In this document: positions 1 through 10,429 of the stretch, piece after piece | How positions within the stretch are numbered: position 1 is the first letter of the stretch | How the letters are laid out: every line of letters starts with the position of its first letter | Source: Histoplasma ohiense | Lineage: Eukaryota > Ascomycota > Eurotiomycetes > Onygenales > Ajellomycetaceae | Assembly: GCA_017607445.1 (NCBI GenBank) | Contig: JAEVHH010000003.1 | Span: 2,046,001 to 2,110,000, forward strand | DNA: 64,000 nucleotides | Reading direction: 5' to 3' | Program-made: the position numbers and the translations under genes | The notes under the pieces: model-generated | Databases searched by the model: none | What the model saw: the letters and a program-made list of their open reading frames with translations, nothing else | What the model was told of the DNA's origin: nothing

Positions 1-2200
1 CTTGATAAAAGAGATTAGAAGCTTTCTAGAATTTGTCAACTTCTACTGAAGATTTATCAAAGACTTCTTCAATATTGTATGATCACTGATGAATCTGACT
101 CAGAAAGATGCTGTATTTCAATAGACTGACAAAGTGGACACAGCATTCAAAAAGCTGAAGCATATGTTCACAAACATCTCAATACTGCAATCATTCAATT
201 CAGATAAGCATACAATTCTTGAAACAGACATCTCAGATTATGTAGTAGATGAAGCACTGATGCAATATGATAATGAAGATGTTCTACAACTCTGTATCTT
301 CATCTTGAAAAAGATGTTGTCTGCTGAATGCAACTATAAGATCTATGACAAGGAGCTTCTAGCAATCATACAATGTCTCAAAGAATAAGAATTCAAACTT
401 ATGAGCAGCAAAAAATTTGAGATTGTTACTGATCATAAGAACTTAGAGTACTTCACAATCACTTGTAAGCTCACTGAAAGACATATGTGTTGATCATTGT
501 TTCTTAGTCATTTTTCATTCACAATTCATTATCAATCTGAAGTAGAGAACACTCTTGCAGATGCTCTGTCCCATCAAGAACAAGATATGCCATCTGATAA
601 CTTGAACAACAGATGGAAACACTGAGAGCATCAGTTAATCAACTCTGCAATTATAGAAAGTTCTACACAATCAGACAAACCCCACATACATGTCAACCAG
701 TCTCAAGCTCAAAAACCCTCACTCAAAGAACAACAAAAGCTAGCAGCAGAAGCAGATGAATTCTGACAATAAATCATCAAAGCTGTACAAAACAGAACAT
801 CTCAATTCCCCACAGATGTATATTCAAGAACAGATATCTCAGCATATTTGATTGATAATGACAACTGCTTACACTTTCAAGATAGACAATGAATCCTCAA
901 TTCAGAATCTCTATGAACACAGATCATGCAAGAAATTCATGACTCACTGATGATCAGACACTCAGAACATGAAATTATGTACAACATTGTCATTCAAGAA
1001 TTCTACTGATCAGATATATCAAAAGACATACACTGATTCATACACAACTGTGATCACTGCAGCTCAGTGACAGCATGATATGAACAGTGAAAAGAGATAC
1101 TGAAGTCTCTATCTGTTCTCAACTGAACTTGATGTGATATAACTATTGATTTTGCAGTTTTCTTACTCAAAAGCAGAGATTCTATGAACATTCTAGTCAT
1201 TGTTGATCAACTCAGCAAGAGTGTAATACTACAGCTCTGTGACAAGATGAACACTGAAGTAGTTGCAGATGTCTTTGTCAGAAGCTCATTCTATTGTATA
1301 CACAGTCTGTCTTCATTCATTGTGTCAGATAGAGACAGTCAATTCATCAGTGCACTCTGAGCCCACATATGTCAATTATTAAAAATTGAACAAAAGTTAT
1401 CAACAGCATACCACTCAGAGACTGATAGAGCTATTGAGAGAATAATATAAACAGTAAAGAACATTCTTCATAAGTTCTGCAATTACACACAAAACAACTG
1501 AAGCAATCTGCTGCCACACACTGAGATTGTAATTAACAGTCAAGATTCCACTACAACAGATATAAGCTCATTCTTTCTTCTACACAGATACAATTTAAAG
1601 ATTCTGAACTTCTCTGAGACTCTCTGAGAAACCACATACATCTGCAGCTTCATACAGACAGCAGAGAACATTGTAAGCAAGCTGAAGAAAGTTCACAAAT
1701 GAACAGAAACTTCAATGATCAACACTCAGCAAAATTATGAGAATCAAGCAAACATCAGAAGAAGTTCTGCAACTCAATATTATGTAGAAGACAAAGTCTG
1801 ACTGAATCTCAAGAACATAAGAACAGATCATCCCTCACATATACTAGATTACCACCACATCAAGTATACAGTGAAGAAAGTGCTAGACACACACAATTAT
1901 CAACTCAACATCTCATCTGACATTCACAATGTCTTTCATACAAACCTGCTCCAACCCACAGCTGAGAATTCATTCCCCTCACAGAGAATCTCTGATTGAC
2001 AGTCATCTGTCATCATAGAAGAAGACAATGAACTTGAATGAGAAATTGAAGCAATTCTTGACAATAGAATCAATCACTGCTGCTGTGAATACCTTGTCAA
2101 ATGAATAGAATACAATTGTCTGATCTGGGAATCTGTGTCTGTCTTGAAGAACACTGCCACTCTCAACATCTATGAGTTCTCACTCACTCTGATAGAGGGG
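1..2200 (+). pseudogene. pol: Gypsy1 copy A pol remnant (RT end, RNase H, integrase, chromodomain)
   Basis: Pol polyprotein remnant of a Ty3/gypsy element; intact pol would copy RNA to DNA and integrate it. The RT tail (SFLEFVNFY) is followed by RNase H, with ETDISDYVVDE near 223-255 and the YDKELLAII block near 345-370. A truncated frame at 134-388 covers this part. Integrase follows: a DIAI(D/N)FAVF-like block near 1135-1160, VSDRDSQFIS near 1325-1350, and the catalytic Glu region near 1420. A chromodomain-like end (AILDNRI...YLVK...Y..LIWES) lies near 2050-2135. Many in-frame TGA stops sit where sister copies or the family have Arg (CGA) or Trp (TGG); for example the TGG of EWEF near 386 is TAA here but intact in the copy at 31850. 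It cannot be functional. Confidence 0.9.
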
Positions 2201-2205
2201 GATAA

Positions 2206-2675
2206 TGTGACAAGTTAGTATCTGTTAGTAATTAACTTACACAATCAACTCTCCTTCTGCATCTGCTTGTTTCTGGCTGTTGTGACCTCACATAATCCTT
2301 GATGTTCTTCCACTTCATGCTCTGTGCTCATGTAGTTTCTAACAATTCTTTCATGTAGCTTCTTACATTCTTCCACTCTGTGTTCTGTGCTTGTGTAGTC
2401 TCTAATGATTCTTCTGTGTAGCTCTCAATGATTCCTCTGTCTCATGCTCTGCACTTGTGTAGCTTCTAACAATTCTTACATATATCTCTTAATGTTCTTC
2501 CACTCTGTGCTCCACTGTGGAGCAGCTTCTGATATTCTTTCACTCTGAACTTTCCTCTATAAGAATCTCCTTCATACGACCTTTTCTTCTGATTTCTTTT
2601 CTCTTTCTTTCCTTAATCAATTCGTAATCTGTATTAGGATAGTGCTAGATCATTAATCGAAGTACGCCCGTTACA
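2206..2675 (+). repeat. Gypsy1 3' LTR (470 bp)
   Basis: It starts TGTGACAAGTTAG just after a GAGGGGG polypurine tract and ends GTACGCCCGTTACA. It is 470 bp; the LTRs of copies B and C are 534 bp. The difference is close to one unit of an internal tandem repeat of about 63 bp (CTTCTGCTCTGTG...GTGTAGC). Its last 100 bases keep several CpGs (ATACGACC, TTCGTAATC, ATCGAAGTACGCCCG), whereas the rest of the LTR has none. Confidence 0.92.
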
Positions 2676-2676
2676 C

Positions 2677-3177
2677 TCAGTTCTAATCATAACTGAGACA
2701 TTTGAACAATCTAAAATCTCATTTGTGAGAATTGCTGATATGAGAATGAGGACTTATGAGTTCAAAGATATCAGAGAAAATCTAAAGACTCAAATTCAAT
2801 GCTCAAACTGTCAAAAATATAGTCACTTTGCAAATCTATGTAAAAGAAATGTAAAGTGTCAGATTTGAGCACAGTCTCATAGAACATCTGAGTATAATTG
2901 TCATCTTTGTTTGAAAAAAAGAACTCTGTATGAGCATTTTAAATCTATTGCAAAGTGTGCCAATTGTAAAGAGCCCCACTTTGCAAATTCAAAAGAATGT
3001 GTATTTGCTCTCAAATCAGAAAAGTCATCAGTACAGACAAATAACTCAGTCTATACTAATATAAATGATAGCAATAAACAAAAAAGAAGAAATTCTCAAC
3101 TCTCTGAATCTGCTATCTCTGAATCTTCTGCAAAGCAAAAAATTAGATCACAGAAGTCATCAAGAACCTCTGTTTAA
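2677..3177 (+). pseudogene. LINE A ORF1 C-terminal half with zinc knuckles
   Basis: C-terminal half of an ORF1 (Gag-like nucleic-acid-binding protein) of a Tad1-type LINE. The frame is open from the LTR border and passes one TGA near 2866. It shows three Cys/His knuckles: CSNCQKYSHFANLC, then C...H...C ending CHLC, then CANCKEPHFANSKEC. It ends at TAA 3175-3177 after a Lys/Ser-rich tail. The N-terminal half is missing because gypsy1 is inserted. An apparent start near 2911 is only a TTG inside the frame and is not a real start. ORF2 begins 115 bases downstream. Confidence 0.82.
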
Positions 3178-3291
3178 ACAAAGATAAGAGATATACATAT
3201 ACAGAATATGATAGCAGTTGAAGTTGTAAATAATAGATTCAGTCTATTATCTGACTCTGAATAAAAAGAAACACATGTTAATATTTGTGTA

Positions 3292-6200
3292 ATGTCAGAA
3301 AAACAACAAAAAAATGTCAAAAGCTCTACAAAAATCAAATTTATTCAAAATAATGTGGACAGAACAAATCCATGTCTTTATTTCTGTTTACAAATTGACT
3401 ATAAGCAAAAAGCAGACTTCATTCTTGTTCAAGAACTCAGACTTGATGCTGATGAAGAGTATAGTGTATCTCATCCAGCATACTATTGTTTTCTACCAGA
3501 GAAAACAGATATTAGAGTTAGAGTGGCAATTTATGCTAGAAAGAATTCTAGATTTCAATTCAATCTGAGATATGATTTGATATCTGACTCTGATATTCTT
3601 GTTGGTGACATTATGGATATGAAAAAACAGTTTGAAAATATTCAATTAGTCAATATCTACAATGAATGATCACTGAGAGAAAACAATAGAACTTGGACAT
3701 TTGATAGATGTTTAATGCAGTTGAAACCAGAAAAGAATTCAATAATCATGGGGGATTTCAATGCTCATCACTCTTGGTGGAATTCAGAAAGAACTCAATC
3801 AATTAGAGCTGAAAAACTAGTTGAATGAGCACTTTTAAACAAACTAGAGTTGATAAATGAGCAAGACATTCCCACTTTTCACAAGCCAGGTTTGAGACAG
3901 AAATCAATTATAGATCTATGTTTTTTCTCTAAGAATCTATATAAGAATAAACATTTTAATTGGTATATTGACTCAAATGAAACAAATGATGCTGCCACTG
4001 GTCAAGAGATAATTCAAGTTGATATGGAATTGAATAGTAATCAAACAGTTCAAAACCCATTATATTCAAATCAATACAACTTTGAAAAAGCTCAGTGGAC
4101 AGAAGTGAAAAGAATGATTGAAAAGTTGAAATTAGAGAATAGAGAAACTCTTTATTGGAAATCAGATACAAATCTTACAGATAAAATGCTTGAAGACAGA
4201 GCAAATTTAATCACTGAGATTATTCTTTCAAGTATAAAGAAATATATTCCATTGAAAAGAGTCTCTGAATTCTCTAAGCCTTGGTGGAATGATGAGATTT
4301 CAAATAAAAGAAGACATTTAGCTAGAGTTAAAAAAGATTGAAAAGAAGATCTTGTTTCATTTGAGTATTTAAAGAATATTAGAAATGATTATTTCTCAAC
4401 AATTAAAAAGGCAAAGACTGATTGTTGGAATAACTTTCTAGAAAATGCTCAGGGGAAAGAGATCTTCAAAGCTTTTAGATATACTAAGTCAAAAACAATG
4501 TCTAAGCTACCAACATTAACTTATAATTTTCAGAATGAGGAAATTATAGCTAGCTCATTTGAAGATAAATGTCAAGCTTTTATGAGAATATTATTTCCAT
4601 CATCAAATAATTCAAGAGATTTGTTCTTTGCAAGAAGATAATGAATATGAATATGATAAGAAATGGGAATGGCCTGACTTAACTGAAGATGAATTAAAGA
4701 CAGCTATTTTTTCATCTTCAAAAGTCACAGCAGCAGGAGCTGATACTATAAATCACTTAATAATTCAAGAGTTTTATTCAGTACTAAAAGATGAGCTCTT
4801 TGAATTGTTCTCAAATCTTTTGAAATATGGGTATCATCCTAAGTGCTGGAGGCATGCTGTTGGAGTTGTTCTTTCAAAACCCAATAGAAAACCAACTATT
4901 CCTAAATCTTATAGAGTGATATCTCTGCTGAATTGTCTAGGAAAAATTCTGGAAAAGATAATTGCAACTAGATTGTCTTTTCTATCTGCTACTACTGATC
5001 TATTATATGATGATCAAATGGGAAGTAGAAAGCAAAACTCAGCAATTGATGCAGTTCTCTCAGTAGTTCATGATATTCAACTTGCAAAGAATGAAAAAAT
5101 GGTTACAACTGCAATGTTTATTGATATAAAAGGTGCATTTGATTGTGTTTCACTTTCTCAAATGATCAATACTTTGATAGAACTGAGAATGTCAAAGTCT
5201 CTCATTAAGTGGGTTATCTGTTTCATGTCAAAAAGAACTATTCAGTTGCTTTTTGATGGAATGAGACAATATATAACAGATATTGAGATAGGAGTTCCTC
5301 AGGGTTCCCCAGTCTCACCCATTTTGTTTGCTATATTTATCAAGTTTCTATTTATTGATAGACAAATGGCAATTATGGTGAGAACTCCAAGGTATGTGGA
5401 TGATTTAGGCCTAGTTGTAAGCTCAGAATCAATTGTGAATAACTGCAATTTGATTGAGCAAGCAGCAACTGAAATGATTGAAAAAGCAAAATCAAAAAAC
5501 ATTGTTTTTGATATGGATAAAACTGAATTAATTCATTTTTATCCAAATTTCAGAGAAAAAGATACTGAAGTTAAGCTTTTAAATCATTCAATTAAATCTA
5601 AAAACTCAGTTAGATGGCTTGATGTCTGGTTAGATTCTCAATTGAATTTTAAATCTCATGTGCAAATAAAAACTGCAAATGCTGAAAGAATTTTAAACAG
5701 TATATTGAGACTTTCAAATACTGAAAGAGGTCTGACATTTCAAGCAATGAGACAATTATATATTGCCTGTGTGACCTCTGTTTCAGATTATGCAGTTCAG
5801 GTGTGGTGGAGAGGTCAAAAACACTTTATAGAAAGATTTCAAAAACTTCAAAACTTAGCTTTAAGAAAGATCTTAGAAGTATTCAAAACTACTTCAATTA
5901 AAGCTATAGAAATTGAAGCCTCTATTTCTCCACCACAAGTGAGATTTGATAAAATCTGTATGGATTATACTCTCAGAATTATGAAGCTATATTCACATCA
6001 TTCTATTAGAAAGAGAGTTTCAAGTTCTTTTCCAAATGAATCAAATGGATTAGAATTAGATTGGGAACTTTATCTTGATTGGAATGAAACTGATTTATCT
6101 GAAAATTCAAGTTCTTTACAAAGAAGAAGAATACCATCTCAGCTATTTAGAATTTGCTCAATGATTAAGAACTGTTTCTCTAGTTTAAATGTAGAGAAAA

Positions 6201-7227
6201 TAGCTATTAAAAATCTCTCTTCTTGAAAGAAAAGTCTTGATAATCTTGTTGATTTAAATGTTAGGCAACTTTCAAAAGAAGATCAGACTCTAGAACATTT
6301 AAAGCTTTTGAAACAAATGAAAAATAAAGCAATTCTTATATACACTGATGATTCAAAATGTGAGAAAACAGGCATCTTGGAGCTGGAATAGCATATTCAG
6401 AAAATGATAAAAACTATATTCTTGATTCTTGATAAATTGAAAAAGAGTCAGAAGTTTTTAATGCTGAATTATTTGCAATTTCAAGAGCTTTCAAATTGAT
6501 TGAAATGAAGATTGAACAATGGAAAAGATTTGAGTATATTTGAATATTCTCTGATAGTCAAGCAGAGCTTAAAAGACTTCAAAGTAATAAAATCAGCAGT
6601 GGACAGTCAATGCTAGAGCTGATTTTGAAAAGTTTTCAAAATATTCAAAGAAAAATCTCACTCAATTGTTCTATTCATCTTCACTGAGTGCCTGCTCACA
6701 TGGGTATATATGACAATGAAATGGCTGATAAAGCTGCAAAAAGAGCCACTGAGTTAGAAGTCTGCTGTCAAAGAATTGTAACATAGTCTTTTATTAAAAG
6801 AAGAACAAGAGAATTATGTTTACAAAAGTGACAAGATGTCTGATTCATGCAAAGAAAAAGTGTGCATTATTCCAGATTTGAAACTAAGCCAAAGTGGAAG
6901 ACTTGCTCAATAAAGTGTAAGAAGAAACTTTTTGCTACAATAATACAGCTAAAGCTTGAACATGAATATTTCAAATCATATTTAGCAAAGTTTAAAGATG
7001 ATTTGAATGATCTATGTTCAGATTGTCAGGTATATGAAAATCCAGAGCATCTTCTATTACTTTGTACAAAGTATTCAGAACTAAAATTGAGACTGAGAGA
7101 GAAGTATCAACTGAATCAGTTAAGTTTGAGTTTATTATTCAATACAAAAGCTGAAAATATGTTCTTAATTGAATATTTAAATGAGTCAAATGTTGCTATA
7201 AGAGCTTGTTTGAATAGTGTCACTTGA
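3292..7227 (+). pseudogene. LINE A ORF2: endonuclease-RT-RNase H, decayed
   Basis: ORF2 of a Tad1/I-like LINE, which would nick target DNA and prime reverse transcription there. From ATG 3292: an exonuclease/endonuclease/phosphatase domain (FIQNNVDR, LVQELR near 3424-3450, MGDFNAHH near 3750, then IIDLCFFS). The RT has a 532-codon uninterrupted stretch ending at TGA 6226, with an intact YVDD at 5393-5404 and GVPQGSPVSP near 5290. RNase H follows (YTDDS, NAELFAI, FSDSQAEL, DNEMADKAA), then CSDCQVYENPEHLLLLC near 7015-7065. Breaks: TGA stops at 3667, 3827 and 4339; a frame change near 4630 entering the RT frame; a TGA at 6224; and a frame change near 6365 in RNase H. The last two are also present in the copy at 35276-37580. 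Confidence 0.9.
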
Positions 7228-8502
7228 TGATATTTAGATCAGTTGTTTTTGTTTATTTTATTTTGATCTTTTCTTTAACTTTGTTTATTGTTAATTTTCA
7301 TTTGTTTCAAGCAGTTCATTTCATTATTTGTTGATAAAGTCATTGCAAATGTTTTTTCTTTTCTGTTGATTTTTAATAGCTGCTGTCTTTTATAATATTT
7401 ATTTTCTTTGTTTTGAAGTTGAGTTGTGCTAACTCATTGACATTCTTTCAATTTTATTTTTGAATTGAATAGTTTGAATAGTTGTTTGATTCTGAGCTGG
7501 AATTCAAACAACTGATCAGTTCTGTGTTTTCAGATTCAATGTTCAGATCTTTAATCAATGCTTGAACAACAAGCTGAATAACATATGCAATACAGAGAAT
7601 ATACTCACATTTATCATTTCATCTATACAATATCAGTTTTTGTTTCAGACTCTGTATTATAAGTCATATATTCATCTGTATGACTGCTCTTCAATTGTTC
7701 AAAGTCAATCAATTTCTCTTTATAATTTCAATCCTCATCAATAAAATAACAAACTGCATTCAAAAAAAATAGATTGTTGATGTTTGTTCATGCATTCACT
7801 GTCAGTGATATCTTCTGTTGTTTCTTCAACAGAAGTTCAAGTTGTCACATATCATTATTGTAATGTGTATTCAGAGAAGAGTGGAGACTGAATTGCTGAG
7901 GAATTTGAATATATGAATTAAGCATTTGCAGTAGAGTTCGAAATTCCGAGTTTTTGACAGCATGCAGTGGAAGATTCAATGATATACATAGATATAGAAG
8001 TTGTTCTTGAAAGTTGTCTGATGAAAGAGTTGAAATTGAAAGATTGACATCAGTTCATCATCATTTTCACATGTTTTTCTGCAAAATAGTACATAAGTGT
8101 TATCAAATATCATTATCATTAATGAGAGTAGATGATATAAGTATCAGTTCATGAAGAATATTCTGATGTTTTTCTCTAAGCTGTAGACAATCAGTAGATT
8201 TCAAATGTTGTGTGATTTCTTCTGATTCATATCCACTTCAGAATAGATGTTTTTGTATGAAGTTGCAATGATTACAGCAGAGAAATGACTCTTCAGTGAT
8301 CTTCACAGTAATTTATTGAAAGTTTTTTTATAGATCTTCTCATTATCTATACTGACTTTTTCATAGATTGCATTGTTTTTCATCATCAAGAATAAAAGAA
8401 GTATGCATTCATCAGATTTAAAAGAGCTCATCTTATGAGAATTTATAAACAATATAAATTGTTTGATCCACTCTTATTTCTATAAGATCTTGAACCTCCA
8501 TT

Positions 8503-9530
8503 TAGACTGACTGATGAGACCATGAATTTCATGTTTGATTTGATTTGGTTTGATCTCAGTCCATTTCTTGGTGTGATTTTCAGTGGAACCAGGATCAGAA
8601 TGGGAGTGTAAAGTGACTAGAATTATTAGAACATGAGTGAAATGGGACTAATAAATCTTGATATTTCATGTAAAGTGACTGACTATCAAAAATAAGAACA
8701 TGATCTGAGACTGACTATGATTTTGACTGAGGTTTGGTTCTGTTCTGATGATTATATAATACATATCTTAGATATCAATCTGATGATATGATTGGTGGAG
8801 ATATCACCTCTATCTAGTGCTGTCAACCTATTTACCGCTGCCAACCTATCTATTGCTGCAAGCTATCCCTCGCTGCTAAGCTATCCCTCGCTGCTAAGCT
8901 ATTCCTCGCTGCTAAGCTATCCCTCGCTGCTAAGCTATCCCTCACTACTAAGCTATCTATCGCTGCTAATCTATCGCTGCCAACCTATCTATCGCTGCCA
9001 ATCTATCTATCGCTGCCGATTTATCTACCACTGCCAATCTATCTATCACTGCTAATCTATCGCTGCCAACCTATCTACCGCGGCGAATCTATCTATTGCT
9101 GCCAACCAATCTACCTACCACTGCCAACCTATCTATCGCTGCCAATCTATCGCTGCCAATCTATCGCTGCCAACCTATCTACTGCAGTGAATCTATCTAT
9201 CACTATCATTACTAGTTCAAAATAGAACTAGAGCATAAATACACTAAACTTCTTTTGATAGATAATGATTTTTGGTAACACTCATAGCATTATATCATCT
9301 ATATAGGGTAAATCATGGTCCCATTTGGTCCCATTTTAACAAAATGGGATCAAATGGGATCAGAATCAGTAATTTATAAGAAGAACATGACCTGAGACTA
9401 GATTTATAATATAAACAGTGTAAAGTGACTAATTTAATAAACACTATATGAGACCCGAACTAAGAAATTTGATAATGGAACTGGAGAAATATTTAGTCTC
9501 AGTTCCATGCATGGTCACACAGCCAGTCTA
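8503..9530 (+). mobile_element. Non-autonomous hAT-type element with internal satellite, copy 1
   Basis: An element of 1028 bp. Its ends are inverted: TAGACTGAC at the left and the complement of GCCAGTCTA at the right. It is flanked by an 8-bp duplication with one C/T difference (CCTCCATT 8495-8502, CCTTCATT 9531-9538). Eight-bp duplications and short TIRs are typical of hAT. Its left end is the reverse complement of the right end of the hAT transposon at 43322, so the two share terminal sequence. The sister hAT copy near 40600 carries the unoccupied target. The interior has a tandem satellite and no transposase. It is more mutated than the copy at 38402-39885. Confidence 0.87.
8808..9200 (+). 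repeat. Satellite array inside the hAT derivative (copy 1)
   Basis: Tandem units of about 14-18 bp built on CTATC(C/T)(A/C)TCGCTGC plus a short tail. Five head-to-tail 18-bp units of CTATCCCTCGCTGCTAAG type lie at 8863-8952, flanked by looser CTATCTATCGCTGCCAAT units. The array keeps CpG and CC while its surroundings have lost them. Open frames through it are repeat artefacts. Confidence 0.9.
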
Positions 9531-9881
9531 CCTTCATTAAAGAAGGTGATGAATTCCCTGATTCAGCAATTACTGAAGTTGTCATGATGAATATAAATGA
9601 TAAGCAATTATGTGTAAAATGAATTCTGAGGATAAAAAGATTAAGAAATTGATTCAATTTGATTGGGATTTTTTTTTACCTCTTTTTCATTAACCCATTC
9701 TAATTGGTTAGAACACTAGTAGAATATATTTATAAACAACAACAAAATTATGATAAAATAGAAAAAAATGATAATTAAAATATTAAAGATATTATTAAGA
9801 TTTATAAGTATCAAAAAGTTGATTCATTAGATATATTATCTATCTCTAATATATCACAATTCCACAGTATAAATTTATCAC

Positions 9882-10415
9882 TGTAATGAGCGTACTTCGA
9901 TTAACGATTTGATACTATTCTAATTACAGATTATGAATTGATTAAGAAAAGAAAGAGAAAAGAAATCAGAAGAAAAGATTGTATAAAAAGGATTCTTATA
10001 GAGTGAAGTTTGAGACAGAAGAATATCAGAAGCCACTTCACAGTGAAACACAGAGTGAAAGAACATTAAGAGATATATGTAAGAATCATTAGAAACTACA
10101 CAAGTGCAGAGTGTGGGGTGGAGGAATCATTGAGAGCTATATGAAAGAATTGTTAGAGACTACATAAATGCAGAACATGAAGTGAGAGAATGTTAGAAGT
10201 TATGTGAAAGAATTGTTAGAGACTATATAAGTATAAAGCACAGAGTGGAAGAACATTAAGAACTATACAGAAGAATTGTTAGAAACTACATAAGTGTGAA
10301 GCACAGAGCAGAAGAACATCAAGAATTACACAAGATCACAACAGTCAGAAACAAGTGAATACAGAAGAGAAGTTGATTGTATAAGTTAATTACTAATAAA
10401 TACTAACTCATCACA
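9882..10415 (-). repeat. Gypsy1 copy B 3' LTR
   Basis: It reads TGTAATGAGCGTACTTCG at its outer end and CTCATCACA at its inner end, 534 bp, with an internal 63-bp tandem repeat. The outer 25 bases keep three CpGs; its inner end (AAGTGAATACAG) has lost the bases kept in the 5' LTR outer end (AAGCGGGTGCAG). Confidence 0.94.
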
Positions 10416-10429
10416 TTATCCCTCTTTAT

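Larger units (their letters stand above)
1..2675 (+). mobile_element. Gypsy1 copy A, Ty3/gypsy chromovirus, 5' part outside window
   Basis: This is the 3' part of a Ty3/gypsy LTR retrotransposon. It runs from the end of the reverse transcriptase through RNase H, integrase and chromodomain to a polypurine tract and a 3' LTR ending TTACA at 2675. It matches the two complete copies at 9882-15956 (minus) and 28120-34201 (plus) along its whole length. The five bases after the LTR are CTCAG; the matching target duplication would lie left of the window. The reading frame immediately right of it is the C-terminal part of a LINE ORF1 that runs up to the LTR without a stop, so this copy is inserted inside LINE A ORF1. 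Confidence 0.93.
2676..7505 (+). mobile_element. LINE A copy 1, Tad1-like non-LTR retrotransposon
   Basis: Non-LTR retrotransposon with an ORF1 (zinc knuckles) and an ORF2 (endonuclease, reverse transcriptase, RNase H, Cys-rich end), followed by an AT-rich 3' region to about 7505. Its left side is cut by the gypsy1 LTR. Its 3' end abuts a hAT remnant that is itself cut in the middle of its transposase, so LINE A probably inserted into that hAT copy, with the other hAT half left of the window. It lacks CpG but keeps GG and CC (Trp TGG codons are intact), unlike gypsy1 and LINE B. Confidence 0.88.
7506..9881 (-). mobile_element. hAT transposon remnant, interrupted by a hAT derivative
   Basis: Reverse-oriented remnant homologous to the plus-strand hAT copy at about 40525-41700. 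It reads 7506-8502, then resumes after an inserted element at 9531-9881. It covers the N-terminal and central transposase: the zinc-finger region near 8270-8300 and the region equivalent to the DNAANN segment near 7500-7800. It is cut at 7506 by the LINE A 3' end. Gypsy1 copy B is inserted at its other side with an ATCAC duplication (9877-9881). The uninterrupted sister copy gives the empty site for the inserted element. No frame is intact. Confidence 0.78.

Noticed and set aside
2676..9881. Simple inverted duplication of 2676-9881 with 35276-43322
   Set aside because: Both blocks contain LINE A, hAT and a hAT derivative in opposite orientations, but the internal order and the LINE C and gypsy1 parts do not match; independent insertions with individual target duplications explain it better.
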